Positions 7,701-16,832 of a stretch of DNA of 64,000 nucleotides are shown one piece after another. Position 1 is the stretch's first letter, and the number at the start of each line of letters is the position of its first letter. The DNA is from Corynebacterium yonathiae (GTDB taxonomy: Bacteria; Actinomycetota; Actinomycetes; Mycobacteriales; Mycobacteriaceae): contig NZ_JAKOPM010000009.1 in the NCBI RefSeq assembly GCF_022288805.1, positions 1 through 64,000 on the forward strand, given 5' to 3'. Under the pieces are notes generated by a model. That model was not told the origin of the DNA. It was given only the letters and a program-made list of their open reading frames with translations, and made no database searches. The translations under genes were made by a program, and so were the position numbers.

Positions 7701-9002
7701 ATGCTCAGCCGCACCGAACGTCTCGATCGCCTTCCCGTCACCTCTAAGCACAAGCGCCTACTCCTAGGTTCCGGCCTTGGATGGGCGCTTGATGCTATGG
7801 ATGTCGGGTTAATCTCCTTCATCATGGCCGCCCTTGCCGTTCACTGGGATCTAGGTGCCAACCAGACCTCCTGGTTGGCCTCGGCAGGCTTCCTTGGCAT
7901 GGCGCTCGGTGCAACCTTTGGCGGGTTGCTGGCAGATAAATTCGGCCGCCGCAATGTCTTTTCTCTCACCTTGCTTATCTACGGCTTGGCAACAGGGGCA
8001 TCCGCGCTAGCTGGGGGACTAGCGGTTCTCATCTTCTTCCGATTCATCGTTGGGCTGGGCCTCGGAGCCGAGCTACCAGTTGCCTCCACACTCATATCCG
8101 AATTCGCGCCTCGGCGGGTCCGCGGAAGGATGGTAGTCATTCTCGAGGCATTCTGGGCATTGGGATGGATCCTTGCGGCTATCATCGGCACTTTCGTGGT
8201 GAGCACATCTGAATCCGGTTGGCGCTGGGCCCTGGCCCTAGGCATGCTGCCAGCCGCGTATTCAATCTATGTGCGCCGCGGTCTACCAGAATCTGTGCGC
8301 TTTCTTGAGTCCAAGGGCCGCCATGATGAGGCCGAAGCTATCGTTTCCAGTTTCGAAGCCGCGGCGGAAAATCGCCCGCTGGACGATGCCCTCCCAGACC
8401 CCACACCTTCCCCCGCAGCGTCTATCTGGAGTCCGCAGCTACGAAGGAGGACCGCAGCGCTGTGGACCATTTGGTTCTGTGTAAACCTCTCCTACTATGG
8501 CGCCTTCATCTGGATTCCCTCTCTGCTAGTAGCCGACGGTTTCTCCCTAGTGAAGTCGTTTAGTTTTACCCTCATTATCACCCTTGCCCAGCTTCCTGGC
8601 TACGCGGTGGCAGCTTGGCTCATCGAGCTCTGGGGCAGGCGGGTAACCCTCGCGGTATTCCTGCTCGGCTCGGCAGCAGCAGCCGGCCTATATGGAGCTG
8701 CAGCTACGGAAGCATTGATCATCCTTGCTGGTTGTCTGCTCTCCTTCTTCAACCTCGGCGCCTGGGGAGCCCTCTATGCCATCGGTCCGGAGCTGTATCC
8801 CACTTCATTGCGAGGGCGTGGTACGGGAGCGGCAGCAGGCTTCGGTAGGCTAGCATCTATTGCGGCGCCACTAATTGTCCCGCCACTGCTTGCTGTGGGT
8901 GGGACGACCTGGTTATTTATTGTATTCGCCGCCGCGTTTGCCATTGCGGCTGCCGCCGCCTTCAGTCTGCCCGAGCAGAAAGGAATAGCGCTTGCTCAGT
9001 AA
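7701..9002 (+). CDS. MFS transporter, metabolite:H+ symporter (NiaP/aromatic-acid-like)
   Basis: A 433-residue major facilitator with 12 predicted membrane segments. Family motifs are visible: the loop 2-3 signature GGLLADKFGRRN (about residues 74-85) and a later APRRVRGRM. The start (LGWALDAMDVGLISF) and the ESVRFLESKGRHDEA central loop resemble the sugar/aromatic-acid/nicotinate group (PcaK, NiaP). The substrate cannot be read from sequence. The gene begins 9 nt after copA and could be cotranscribed with it. The following VanZ gene overlaps its 3' end by 11 nt. Confidence 0.85.
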   Translation: MLSRTERLDRLPVTSKHKRLLLGSGLGWALDAMDVGLISFIMAALAVHWDLGANQTSWLASAGFLGMALGATFGGLLADKFGRRNVFSLTLLIYGLATGASALAGGLAVLIFFRFIVGLGLGAELPVASTLISEFAPRRVRGRMVVILEAFWALGWILAAIIGTFVVSTSESGWRWALALGMLPAAYSIYVRRGLPESVRFLESKGRHDEAEAIVSSFEAAAENRPLDDALPDPTPSPAASIWSPQLRRRTAALWTIWFCVNLSYYGAFIWIPSLLVADGFSLVKSFSFTLIITLAQLPGYAVAAWLIELWGRRVTLAVFLLGSAAAAGLYGAAATEALIILAGCLLSFFNLGAWGALYAIGPELYPTSLRGRGTGAAAGFGRLASIAAPLIVPPLLAVGGTTWLFIVFAAAFAIAAAAAFSLPEQKGIALAQ

Positions 9003-9495
9003 GCTCTCCCTCGCCGCGTGGACGGCCGTTATGGTCGCATTGACCACGCTCAAGCCTTTCTACCAAATCGGCTATTTGTGGAAGCCGGAAAATCAGCGTG
9101 CGCGAGAACTGCGCTGGGTGCCGCTGGATGAATTCTCCGGCGGCAGCTGGTTTGGTCCGCTATTTGAGTACGCGGGAAACACAGCCTTCTTTATCCCGTT
9201 TGGAATGCTGGTGTTTAGTCTGTGCCGTTCCATTAAAACCACTGCGGCGTGGGGATTTGGCCTGAGCCTAGTGCTGGAGGTTTGCCAATATGCGTTTGCG
9301 CTTGGGCGAACGGATATTGATGACCTCATATTTAACACCGTGGGCGCACTCATCGGGGCTGTATTGGCACGCCTGTGCGGCGAACGTCTTTTCCCTGTGT
9401 GGCGCTGGTTAGCCCTTGCCGCGGCGGTGGTTTTCTTGGTATTGGTCATCCTCGGCCCACGTTTGGGCGATCCCAACGCGGTAGTGGACCTGTAA
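8992..9495 (+). CDS. VanZ-family membrane protein
   Basis: A 167-residue membrane protein beginning at TTG 8992, overlapping the MFS gene by 11 nt. It carries the VanZ core: a GNTAFFIPFGMLVF segment, LSLVLEVCQYAFALGRTDIDDLIFNTVGALIGA (here split into its parts LEVCQYAF and RTDIDDLIFNTVGA), and a final membrane helix near 140-157. VanZ-like proteins confer low-level teicoplanin resistance in some Gram-positives, but most genomic copies have no known role. A second, disrupted VanZ gene lies at 33507-34097. It ends 1 nt before the convergent dnaB stop, with no terminator hairpin between them. Confidence 0.85.
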   Translation: MLSKLSLAAWTAVMVALTTLKPFYQIGYLWKPENQRARELRWVPLDEFSGGSWFGPLFEYAGNTAFFIPFGMLVFSLCRSIKTTAAWGFGLSLVLEVCQYAFALGRTDIDDLIFNTVGALIGAVLARLCGERLFPVWRWLALAAAVVFLVLVILGPRLGDPNAVVDL

Positions 9496-9496
9496 T

Positions 9497-10927
9497 TTAT
9501 CCGTGGGCCATATTGACGAACTTGGAGTAGTGCAGCTGGTGCGCCACTTGGACAGTGTCAATGGGGCCACCACGATGCTTGGCTAAGATAATATCCGCCT
9601 CACCGGCGCGCTCATTATCGCGATCCTGGGAGTCTGGGCGATACAGCAGCATGACCATATCGGCGTCCTGCTCCAAAGAGCCGGACTCACGCAGGTCAGC
9701 AAGCTGCGGCTTTTTGTCTGTACGCGCCTCGGGACCACGGTTCAACTGCGAAATCGCAATGAGAGGGACCTCAAGCTCCTTGGCCAGAAGCTTGAGCTGA
9801 CGGGAGAACTCAGAGACCTCTTGCTGACGGGATTCGACCTTCTTGCCGGAAGACATCAGCTGTAGATAGTCCAAAACAATAAGATCCAGCCCGTGCTGCT
9901 GCTTTAGGCGGCGGGCTTTGGAGCGGATCTCCATCATGGTAAGGTTCGGCGAATCATCAATAAACAGCGGGGCATCTTGAACCCGGTTGAGAGTCTCATC
10001 TATCTTCGCCCAATCCTCAGTGGATACACGTCCACCGCGCATATCGGCCAACTTCACCTCTGATTCCGCCGAGAGTAGGCGCATAACAATCTCTGAGGCT
10101 GACATCTCGAGAGAGAAAATCACCGAAGACTTACCGTGCTGCAAAGAACAGGAACGCATGAAATCCATGGCTAGAGTCGATTTACCCACACCAGGGCGAG
10201 CGGCGACGATGACCATCTGCCCTGCATGCAAACCGTTAGTCAGCTTATCTAGATCAATGAACCCAGTTGGCACGCCCAGCTCCACGCCGCCGGCCTGTTG
10301 CAAAGCGGCCAGCTCATCAATGGTGGGGTCAATAAGGTCACCCAAGACTCGGTAGTCCTCTGCAGTTTTGCGCTGGGCGACGGCAAAGACTTCCTGCTGG
10401 GCGCGGTCCAGGACGGACTCGATCTCTGCGTCCTCAGTGCCAGAAAATCCAAGCTGTACTACGCGGGTACCGGCATCAACCAGCTTGCGCAACACGGCCT
10501 TCTCCGCCACGATTTCGGCGTAGTAGCGAGCGTTCGCTGCTGTGGGCACCGTGGCCAAGAGCGTGTGCAGGTACGGCGCACCGCCAACGCGCTCAAGGTT
10601 ATTGAAGCGGTCCAGCTGGGAGGCCAAAATGACGGCATCGACGTCCTTGCCCTCGGAATAAAGATCCAGCATGGCACGGTAAATCAGCGTATGAGCCGGA
10701 TAGTAGAAATCTTCTGGCTCCAGCTCTTCGATGACTTCCATTACCGTATGGGGGCTAAGCAGCATTGCGCCAAGAACACCTTGCTCCGCTTCTCGGTCTG
10801 CTGGTGGCTGGCGGAATTCTCCATAGCGCTTTGGCTCTTCCTGCTGAAAGCGACGGCGTGGGGCCGGTTCCTCCTCCGGCGGCGGCTCCGGTGGCAGGTG
10901 TTCATCGTCAAAACTGGCGTTGGTCAT
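9497..10927 (-). CDS. dnaB: replicative DNA helicase DnaB
   Basis: A 476-residue hexameric helicase that unwinds the fork ahead of DNA polymerase III. The N-terminal domain (about residues 40-150) contains REAEQGVLGAMLL. The C-terminal RecA-like domain has Walker A GVGKST with Lys249, the DnaB motif LIVLDYLQLMS, and an arginine-finger region near SGSLEQDADMVM. No intein is present and the length is normal. The first 35 residues are acidic and proline-rich. It is transcribed from the intergenic region that carries the DnaA-box cluster (11023-11281), 96 bp upstream of its ATG at the nearest box, so control by DnaA is plausible. Confidence 0.97.
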   Translation of the reverse strand: MTNASFDDEHLPPEPPPEEEPAPRRRFQQEEPKRYGEFRQPPADREAEQGVLGAMLLSPHTVMEVIEELEPEDFYYPAHTLIYRAMLDLYSEGKDVDAVILASQLDRFNNLERVGGAPYLHTLLATVPTAANARYYAEIVAEKAVLRKLVDAGTRVVQLGFSGTEDAEIESVLDRAQQEVFAVAQRKTAEDYRVLGDLIDPTIDELAALQQAGGVELGVPTGFIDLDKLTNGLHAGQMVIVAARPGVGKSTLAMDFMRSCSLQHGKSSVIFSLEMSASEIVMRLLSAESEVKLADMRGGRVSTEDWAKIDETLNRVQDAPLFIDDSPNLTMMEIRSKARRLKQQHGLDLIVLDYLQLMSSGKKVESRQQEVSEFSRQLKLLAKELEVPLIAISQLNRGPEARTDKKPQLADLRESGSLEQDADMVMLLYRPDSQDRDNERAGEADIILAKHRGGPIDTVQVAHQLHYSKFVNMAHG

Positions 10928-11022
10928 CTCTTCCCCCTTGTAGCTATTCGAGCGTGCGAGCCTGACGGAATTTCAGTTTAGTCTAGCTCCCAGACGCCAC
11001 CCCCTGGGTATAACTTCCAGAG

Positions 11023-11281
11023 TTATCCACAGGCGGTTGTGGAAACTGCTGGTCGCTATAATCATCTCCCACATTTTCCCTGCACACACTTGTGGATAAC
11101 TCAAAAACTTCGTGACCTGCATAAATTAAAATGCCTGCTCAGGGCACGTTTTAGAGGGTGTGAAAATAGGCACATCAATCGTGGATAAGGCCGCTGACCT
11201 GCGAGTTAATTATGCGACCTGCACGTAAACACGAAGTTAATGCGCGCCGGAGTTATCCACAGAATTCCACAGTTATCCACA
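11023..11281. promoter_or_regulatory. DnaA-box cluster between dnaB and rplI
   Basis: Four perfect DnaA boxes occur: TTATCCACA at 11023-11031, 11253-11261 and 11273-11281, and the reverse form at 11091-11099. A one-mismatch reverse box is at 11180-11188. An A/T-rich patch lies near 11100-11135. The stretch is noncoding. It may control dnaB or titrate DnaA; an origin-like role is less likely because oriC in this genus is at dnaA-dnaN. Confidence 0.8.
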
Positions 11282-11301
11282 AGGGGGTGAAAACGCGCTA
11301 G

Positions 11302-11346
11302 AGGCCTCAAGAACCTGCCACCTCACATAGCAGGAACTTGAGGCCT
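11302..11346 (-). terminator. terminator after rplI
   Basis: Arms at 11302-11318 and 11330-11346 pair at 15 of 17 positions around an 11-nt loop (AGGCCTCAAG against CTTGAGGCCT at the base). On the minus strand the stem is 48 nt past the rplI stop and is followed after a few bases by GCGTTTTC, a weak U-tract. It separates the ribosomal/ssb operon from the DnaA-box region. Confidence 0.7.
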
Positions 11347-11394
11347 AAAGCGTTGCTGTTGTCTTTGGGTCTTTATGGACCGTCGTGCGCCTAG

Positions 11395-11847
11395 TTAGGC
11401 AGCAACGACCGAGAAGTTCACCTTGCCGATAACATCAGCGTGCAGCTTCAGCTCGACCTGGTAGTTGCCGGTCTTCTTGACCAGACCCTTAGGAAGCACA
11501 ACGATGCGCTTATCCAGCTTGGGGCCACCGGCCTTGGAGACGGCGTTGACAATGTCTTCTGCTTGAACGGAACCGAAGAGCTTACCGGATTCGGAGGTCT
11601 TGACCTCTACCTTGACATCCGTTAGCTGCTCGAGCTGGTTGCGGACCTCACGTGCGTGATCCAGGTCGCGAATCTCGCGAGCTTCCTGGGCGCGCTTGAT
11701 GCCCTCAATCTGCTTCTCTGCACCGCGGGTAGCCACGATGGCCAGGCCACGAGGAAGCAGGTAGTTACGTCCGTAGCCGTCCTTAACCTCAACAATTTCG
11801 CCAGCGGCGCCGAGGTTCTCAACGGCAGCGGTGAGGATCAGCTTCAT
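11395..11847 (-). CDS. rplI: 50S ribosomal protein bL9
   Basis: A 150-residue bL9. The N-terminal 23S-binding domain begins [17 protein letters not shown] and contains the signature [14 protein letters not shown] long connecting helix (about 45-80) leads to the C-terminal domain ([17 protein letters not shown]). Full length. It is the last gene of the rpsF-ssb-rplI operon, with a strong hairpin 48 nt downstream. bL9 sits at the base of the L1 stalk and helps keep the reading frame. Confidence 0.97.
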   Translation of the reverse strand: MKLILTAAVENLGAAGEIVEVKDGYGRNYLLPRGLAIVATRGAEKQIEGIKRAQEAREIRDLDHAREVRNQLEQLTDVKVEVKTSESGKLFGSVQAEDIVNAVSKAGGPKLDKRIVVLPKGLVKKTGNYQVELKLHADVIGKVNFSVVAA

Positions 11848-11895
11848 GATCCCTGCCTTTCAATTGAGTTAGTTGAATAGTTGCGGGTGACAGAC

Positions 11896-12444
11896 TTAGA
11901 ACGGAGGTTCAGAATCAGCGCCTCCGAATCCACCGGCAGGTGGTGCGGAGTTCCACGGATCTTCAGAAGGAGCCTGGTTCTGCTGCGGCTGCTGTTGTTG
12001 CTGGCCGCCTCCAAAACCACCCTGATTATTGTTATTCGAGCGCTGCTGGCCGCCTCCAAAGTTATTGCCGCCCTCACGAGGGTTGCGGTTTACCTGAGCG
12101 GTGGCGTAACGCAGAGATGGGCCAACTTCGTCGACGTCAATCTCGAATACGGTGCGGTTATCGCCCTCACGGGTCTGGAAGGAACGCTGCTTCAAGCGGC
12201 CGGTCACGATGACGCGCATGCCCTTGGACATGGTCTCAGCGACGTTTTCCGCCGCCTGACGCCATACGTTGCAGGTCAGGAACATAGCTTCGCCGTCTTC
12301 CCACTGATTCGTCTGCGAGTTATAGCGACGAGGGGTGGAGGCGACGCGGAAGTTAGCTACTGCCGCACCCGCTGGGGTGAAGCGCAGCTCGGGGTCAGCA
12401 ACGATGTTGCCCACCACCGTAATATTGGTATCTCCCTGTGCCAT
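11896..12444 (-). CDS. ssb: single-stranded DNA-binding protein
   Basis: A 182-residue SSB. The N-terminal OB fold (about residues 1-115) starts [20 protein letters not shown] and contains [18 protein letters not shown] and [14 protein letters not shown] flexible Gly/Gln/Asn-rich linker (about 120-165) follows, and the acidic tip ends in DSEPPF, which matches the C-terminal peptide that recruits replication and repair partners. It lies between rpsF and rplI, a conserved bacterial order. Confidence 0.97.
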   Translation of the reverse strand: MAQGDTNITVVGNIVADPELRFTPAGAAVANFRVASTPRRYNSQTNQWEDGEAMFLTCNVWRQAAENVAETMSKGMRVIVTGRLKQRSFQTREGDNRTVFEIDVDEVGPSLRYATAQVNRNPREGGNNFGGGQQRSNNNNQGGFGGGQQQQQPQQNQAPSEDPWNSAPPAGGFGGADSEPPF

Positions 12445-12493
12445 GTCTTTACTCCTTATCGGTTACGTGGATTGTGCTTGATCCCAGTATCCG

Positions 12494-12784
12494 CTACTTG
12501 CTGTCGGTGCGCAGAACCTTGGTACGCAGGATGGTGTCGTTCAGGTTCAGACGGCGGTCGAGCTCGGCAACCGAAGTGTGCTCGCACTCCAGGTTGACGA
12601 CGGCATAAATGCCCTCTTCCTTCTTGTTGATGGGGTATGCAAGACGACGCTTGCCCCATACATCAAGGTTCTCAACCTTGCCGCCATCCTGGCGGACGAT
12701 TTCGAGGAACTTATCCAGGGACGGGGTTACGGTGCGCTCATCCTGATTAGGATCCAGAATGATCATGACTTCGTAGTGACGCAC
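12494..12784 (-). CDS. rpsF: 30S ribosomal protein bS6
   Basis: A 96-residue bS6 from the GTG at 12784 ([12 protein letters not shown]). Upstream in-frame GTG 12796 and ATG 12793 lie inside or against the Shine-Dalgarno AGGAGGTGA, so they cannot be spaced properly from it. GTG 12784 sits about 10 nt from AGGAGG and gives the usual family N-terminus. Internal motifs are [19 protein letters not shown] and [10 protein letters not shown]. It binds 16S rRNA together with bS18 on the 30S platform. First of the rpsF-ssb-rplI group; rpsR is not here. Confidence 0.95.
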   Translation of the reverse strand: MRHYEVMIILDPNQDERTVTPSLDKFLEIVRQDGGKVENLDVWGKRRLAYPINKKEEGIYAVVNLECEHTSVAELDRRLNLNDTILRTKVLRTDSK

Positions 12785-12906
12785 GGACCTCATCACCTCC
12801 TATGGTCTAGTAGTTTTCGGCTGCATCACCTTTGCGGATGCAGCAGGAGGGTACGTTGCGTCAAGCAACCCCACTACAGTACCGCAAGTGACCGGCGAAG
12901 AGAAAT

Positions 12907-13095
12907 CTAACCAGTGGTGGTTGCGGCGAAAAACACAGCCGCCGTAGCCGGAATGATAGTCAGGAAAAGGATGGCCAGAATCCCCAAGGTAATGGGACCG
13001 CGCCGATCCTCGCGGTTATGAAAGAGCCAAAAAGCTCCCATTACGCAGAGAAAGCCCAAGAAGATGGAGGCCATCCCGATATATGTAACGATCAT
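12907..13095 (-). CDS. small two-helix membrane protein
   Basis: A 62-residue protein with two hydrophobic helices (about 3-24 and 36-57) joined by a charged loop HNREDRRGP. The start overlaps the GT87 stop by 4 nt (ATGA), so translation is coupled to the glycosyltransferase gene. No family is recognised. Its tight coupling suggests it works with the GT87 enzyme or the neighbouring PBP in envelope assembly, which is inference only. Confidence 0.75.
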   Translation of the reverse strand: MIVTYIGMASIFLGFLCVMGAFWLFHNREDRRGPITLGILAILFLTIIPATAAVFFAATTTG

Positions 13096-14489
13096 GCGAA
13101 TGCTCCTGCCAGTGGGTCACGGCCGCCGTGCGCATCGCGCACCTTGTCCGTGGTCTTACCGCACATCTGGCGAATGATGAGGACGGCCATGGTGATAATG
13201 AGGACGTCGCGGGCGATAATAGCGAGGTCAAGCAGCTCATGCGGAATGCCCTTATTATCCGTGCCCAACATGTGCCACATGAGTAGGGGCCATACAAGGG
13301 CGTCGACAAGCGCCCAGCTAAAGACCAAACGCCAGCGCGGTAGGGCAAGTGCTGCGGGGACTACTAGCCACAGCGAATACTGCGGCGACCACACCTTATT
13401 GACCAATAAAAAGGCAGCCACGATGAGGTAGACCAGCTCTGCCATGCGCGGCGTCCGCGCGCTGCGCAGACCTAGCACCGCAATCGCTGCGCAAAGAGCC
13501 AAAAACGCCACCAAACTGAAGGTATTGAGAAAATCTGTGCTAAAACTTATGCCAGTATTGCGGCTGAGCACCGAATAGATGGTGGTCCACTCCGCACCGC
13601 GCTCTTGGTTGAGACGGAAAAATTCGCGCCACGCATCCGGGTATTTCATTGCCACCGGCACGTTGACCGCAATCCAAGCAACGGCCGCGCCAAGTAAGGT
13701 TTGGAAAAATTGCGGCCAGCGGCGATTGCGCACCGCCAAGACGAGGAATGCCCCCAAGAGGTAGAGCGGCCACAGCTTGAAGGAGGTGCCAAGGCCGATA
13801 AGGACACCCGCTAGCACCGGCCGCTTGCGCGCGGCGGCCAGAAGCGCGCCCACGGCGAAGGCGATGGAGGGGATATCCCAGTTGCTAAAGGCGTGGATAA
13901 TAATAAGGGGGCTGGCCGCTACCAGGATGGTGTCCCACGTGCGGTTGCCCACCAACAGGTAGACCATATAAAGCACGCCTACCCAGATGCAGGACATGAC
14001 CAAGGCGGTCAGGCCGAAATACCATCCAGCCTCAGGAATGCCGGCCGACTCCACGAGCGAATAGGTATTGCGGGCAATCCACCCCATCAATCCTTGGAAT
14101 AAGCCTGCGAGGACCGGGTATTCCATATAACGAGTCAGGTCACCCTCCTGCCATGAAAAGGCATAGGGAAAGCCACCTTCATCTAAACCACGGCCTCCGT
14201 AGAGCGGGATGATGTCGTTATAACAAAAAGAGGTGTATTGGCGGTTGCCCGCCCAATTTAGGCTAATGCTCCCGTCATCACCGCGGGTACCGCCGGCACA
14301 ATTGGCTTTGGAAAGGAATCCGCAAGCCAGAAATACCCACCCGACGGCGATGATGGCGCGCAGCGGGGTCCACCATTGAGTACGCCGAACACCGGCAAAA
14401 CGGCCCATTGGCCCGCCGAGGAATTCAATTACCCCGCGGGCCATAGGTTCTGAAGAGGCGGGAATGCGCTGGTGCGGATTCACTATCAC
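13092..14489 (-). CDS. GT87-family (DUF2029) polytopic glycosyltransferase
   Basis: A 465-residue protein with about ten membrane helices, starting at GTG 14489 or the next GTG at 14483. Features typical of GT87 polyprenol-phosphate-mannose-dependent enzymes are the extracytoplasmic acidic loop near GGRGLDEGGFPYAF, followed by DLTRYMEYPVLAGL, and the later LLGAFLVLAVRNRRWPQF helix pair. In Corynebacteriales these build lipomannan, lipoarabinomannan or related glycans at the outer face of the membrane. It starts 6 nt after the class A PBP stop, linking it to cell-wall assembly. The exact acceptor cannot be told. Confidence 0.8.
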   Translation of the reverse strand: MIVNPHQRIPASSEPMARGVIEFLGGPMGRFAGVRRTQWWTPLRAIIAVGWVFLACGFLSKANCAGGTRGDDGSISLNWAGNRQYTSFCYNDIIPLYGGRGLDEGGFPYAFSWQEGDLTRYMEYPVLAGLFQGLMGWIARNTYSLVESAGIPEAGWYFGLTALVMSCIWVGVLYMVYLLVGNRTWDTILVAASPLIIIHAFSNWDIPSIAFAVGALLAAARKRPVLAGVLIGLGTSFKLWPLYLLGAFLVLAVRNRRWPQFFQTLLGAAVAWIAVNVPVAMKYPDAWREFFRLNQERGAEWTTIYSVLSRNTGISFSTDFLNTFSLVAFLALCAAIAVLGLRSARTPRMAELVYLIVAAFLLVNKVWSPQYSLWLVVPAALALPRWRLVFSWALVDALVWPLLMWHMLGTDNKGIPHELLDLAIIARDVLIITMAVLIIRQMCGKTTDKVRDAHGGRDPLAGAFA

Positions 14490-14495
14490 TGCCGC

Positions 14496-16757
14496 CTACC
14501 CTAGAAGGTCTGCTAGGTCACCATCGGGGCCGATGAGGTCATCCAACGACGGGGTCTCGGGCTGGGCCGGTGCCTTATTGCCGTTTCCGCTGTTGCCGCT
14601 GTTGCCGCTGTTGCCATTATTGCCGTTATTACCGCGCTGCGGGTTCGGGGCTGGCTTCGGGCTCTCTGGCTTCTTCTCTGGCTGAGCCGGCTTGGTCTCC
14701 TCCTCCGGAGCCGCTTCCTCAGCCGGGGTCTCATAGTACTGCGTATCTCCAGTACCGCTATCCCAGCTTGGGTCGTAGGCCGGGGCGGCCGTTCCGGCGC
14801 CCGTATTGCCGAAGCCTATTGGGTAGGCGGCCGGGAAGTTCTGGAACTCGGAGTTGGCCAGGGAGTTATCCAGTACGGCCTTCCAAATCTTGGTCGGCGC
14901 GCCGGCGCCGTACATGATGCCGCCGTATTGATCGAAGATGGCGGAGGTATTATCCGCGGTACCTACCCACACGGCGGTAGCCAACTGCGGGGTGGCACCA
15001 ACCATCCAGGCATCCTTGTTATTGCCGGTATCGCCCATCTGGGTGGTACCAGTCTTAGCGGCAGAAACGCGGCCACCGGCAAGGGCACCATTGGACCAGG
15101 CAGCCACTGGCTCCATAGCTTCAATGACGTTATTGGCCACATTGGACGATACGCGGCGCTCGCCTTCATCTTCAGGGTGCTCGTACAGCACGTCGCCGGC
15201 GGCGTTTTCTACGCGCTGTACAAAGTGCGGGTTATGCCACACGCCCTGGTTAGCCAGAGTGGACATCGCGGTAGCCATATCGAGCGGGCGGGACTGGTAC
15301 TGGCCCAGGGCGATGCCCTCGAATGGCTGCTTGCCCTTTTCCGTCAGCGTCTTTTCAATGCCCGGCAGGGACTTAGCCACGCCAAGGGCGTGCGCCATAT
15401 CGGCGGTGTCCTGCGTGCCGTGCTTGAGGTCCGCCTGCAGGCGGAGGAAGGAGGTATTCAGTGACTGCTTGGTAGCCTCGCGCAGGTTGCACACGCCGCA
15501 GCCACCGCCCACGTTATTAACAACGTCAGAGCCCGGCAGCTGGTACGGGGCAGAAGAGTAATTGGTATCTAGGCTAATACCCTGCTGCAACGCGGCAGCA
15601 AGGGTCATGATCTTGAAGGTAGAACCGGTCTGTAGCGGGGAGTTGGCGTAGTCCCAGCCATTGGAATCGTGGCCACCGAAGTACCCACGGACCGCACCGG
15701 TCTTCGGGTCGATGGTGACGGAAGCCGCACGAGCATCGTCCTGCAGCGGAGCCATCTGGTCATCGACTGCCTGGATGGTGTTGTTCTGCACATTCATATC
15801 GATGGTGGTGGTGATGCGCAGACCGCCGGTGGACACCTCATTTTCGGTGATGCCTACCTTTTCCAACTCGCGGATGACCTGATCCTTGATGTGGCCATTA
15901 GCGCCTGGGGCCTCAGTATAAGCGGAGTACTCAGCTGGGTCACGGGTCTCTGGGAAGACCATGCCATCGCGCTGTTCCTGGGTGAGGTCACCCATGTCCA
16001 CAAGGCCATCGAGGACGTAATTCCACCGATCCTCGGAGCCCTCCTGATTCACACGCGGGTCAAGGCCGGACGGGGACTGAATAAGGCCGGCGAGCATGGC
16101 GCCTTCCTCCGGCGAGAGGTCCTTGGCGTCCTTATCAAAGTAGGCGTTGGAGGCTGCCTGAATGCCATAAGCATTGCGGCCGAAGTAGACGGTGTTGAGG
16201 TAGGCGTTAAGAATGTCCTTCTTATCCCACTCATTGGTCATCTTCACCGAGTAAATGAGCTCGCGAAGCTTTCGCACGTAGGAGTATTCGTTTCCTACCA
16301 GCGTGTTCTTTACATACTGCTGGGTGATGGTGGAACCGCCACCAGCATCTTCGTTACCCGTTACCTTACCCACCACGGCGCGGCCAAGGCCGGTAAAGGA
16401 GAAACCAGAGTTATCCCAAAAATCGCGGTCCTCCGCGGCAAGCACGGAGTCCTGCACGTAGTCCGGGATTTCATCCAGCTTCACGTGGGTACGGTTGCCT
16501 TCCGGCGGCACCAAGCGGGCGAGCTGGGTCTGGTTATCGCCTGCATAGATGGTAGAGACCTGGTTATTTGCTAGGTCCTTCGGCTCCGGAACGGAGTATT
16601 GCGAGTATGCGTAGGCAAAAAGTCCTGCGGGCAGTGCCACAAAGACCAGAAGGAAGGCCAAAACGACCCACGGCCAAATGCGGTGCTTCTTCTTCGCCTG
16701 CTTTTTGCTGGGGCGCGCCACCTTAGTGGACTTGCCGGTAGATTCCTTTTCGGTCAC
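14496..16757 (-). CDS. ponA: class A penicillin-binding protein (bifunctional transglycosylase/transpeptidase)
   Basis: A 753-residue bifunctional peptidoglycan synthase from GTG 16757. A short basic cytoplasmic tail (KKQAKKKHR) and one membrane helix (about 28-50) precede the GT51 domain with catalytic Glu109 in EDRDFW. The transpeptidase domain has Ser379 in STFK, the SLN motif in KQSLNTSF, and KTGTT near residue 565. The C-terminal 90 residues are disordered: Pro/Glu-rich, then a run of Asn-Gly-Asn and Asn-Ser-Gly triplets before SLDDLIGPDGDLADLLG. The target of beta-lactams in the periplasm. The gene is cotranscribed with the GT87 enzyme. Whether it is the PBP1a or 1b homologue cannot be settled here. 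Confidence 0.95.
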   Translation of the reverse strand: MTEKESTGKSTKVARPSKKQAKKKHRIWPWVVLAFLLVFVALPAGLFAYAYSQYSVPEPKDLANNQVSTIYAGDNQTQLARLVPPEGNRTHVKLDEIPDYVQDSVLAAEDRDFWDNSGFSFTGLGRAVVGKVTGNEDAGGGSTITQQYVKNTLVGNEYSYVRKLRELIYSVKMTNEWDKKDILNAYLNTVYFGRNAYGIQAASNAYFDKDAKDLSPEEGAMLAGLIQSPSGLDPRVNQEGSEDRWNYVLDGLVDMGDLTQEQRDGMVFPETRDPAEYSAYTEAPGANGHIKDQVIRELEKVGITENEVSTGGLRITTTIDMNVQNNTIQAVDDQMAPLQDDARAASVTIDPKTGAVRGYFGGHDSNGWDYANSPLQTGSTFKIMTLAAALQQGISLDTNYSSAPYQLPGSDVVNNVGGGCGVCNLREATKQSLNTSFLRLQADLKHGTQDTADMAHALGVAKSLPGIEKTLTEKGKQPFEGIALGQYQSRPLDMATAMSTLANQGVWHNPHFVQRVENAAGDVLYEHPEDEGERRVSSNVANNVIEAMEPVAAWSNGALAGGRVSAAKTGTTQMGDTGNNKDAWMVGATPQLATAVWVGTADNTSAIFDQYGGIMYGAGAPTKIWKAVLDNSLANSEFQNFPAAYPIGFGNTGAGTAAPAYDPSWDSGTGDTQYYETPAEEAAPEEETKPAQPEKKPESPKPAPNPQRGNNGNNGNSGNSGNSGNGNKAPAQPETPSLDDLIGPDGDLADLLG

Positions 16758-16832
16758 TGATTCGTGTCCTCATTCATCCCTGATCACAAACTAAATAATT
16801 GCAGCTTACTGCCTAAGGCGGTGCGCCGGAAA

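Noticed and set aside
10928..11394. The DnaA-box region as the chromosomal origin itself
   Set aside because: oriC in Corynebacterium lies at dnaA-dnaN, which is not in this window; the dnaB-side cluster is better read as a regulatory or titration site.
14560..14650. Possible CRISPR-like repeat array in short 9-bp units
   Set aside because: The repeats are in-frame codons of the PBP tail with no spacers; no cas genes in the window.
15669..16574. 301-codon ORF antisense to the class A PBP
   Set aside because: GC-rich genes give long open antisense frames; no motif and no promoter were seen, and the PBP frame is certain.
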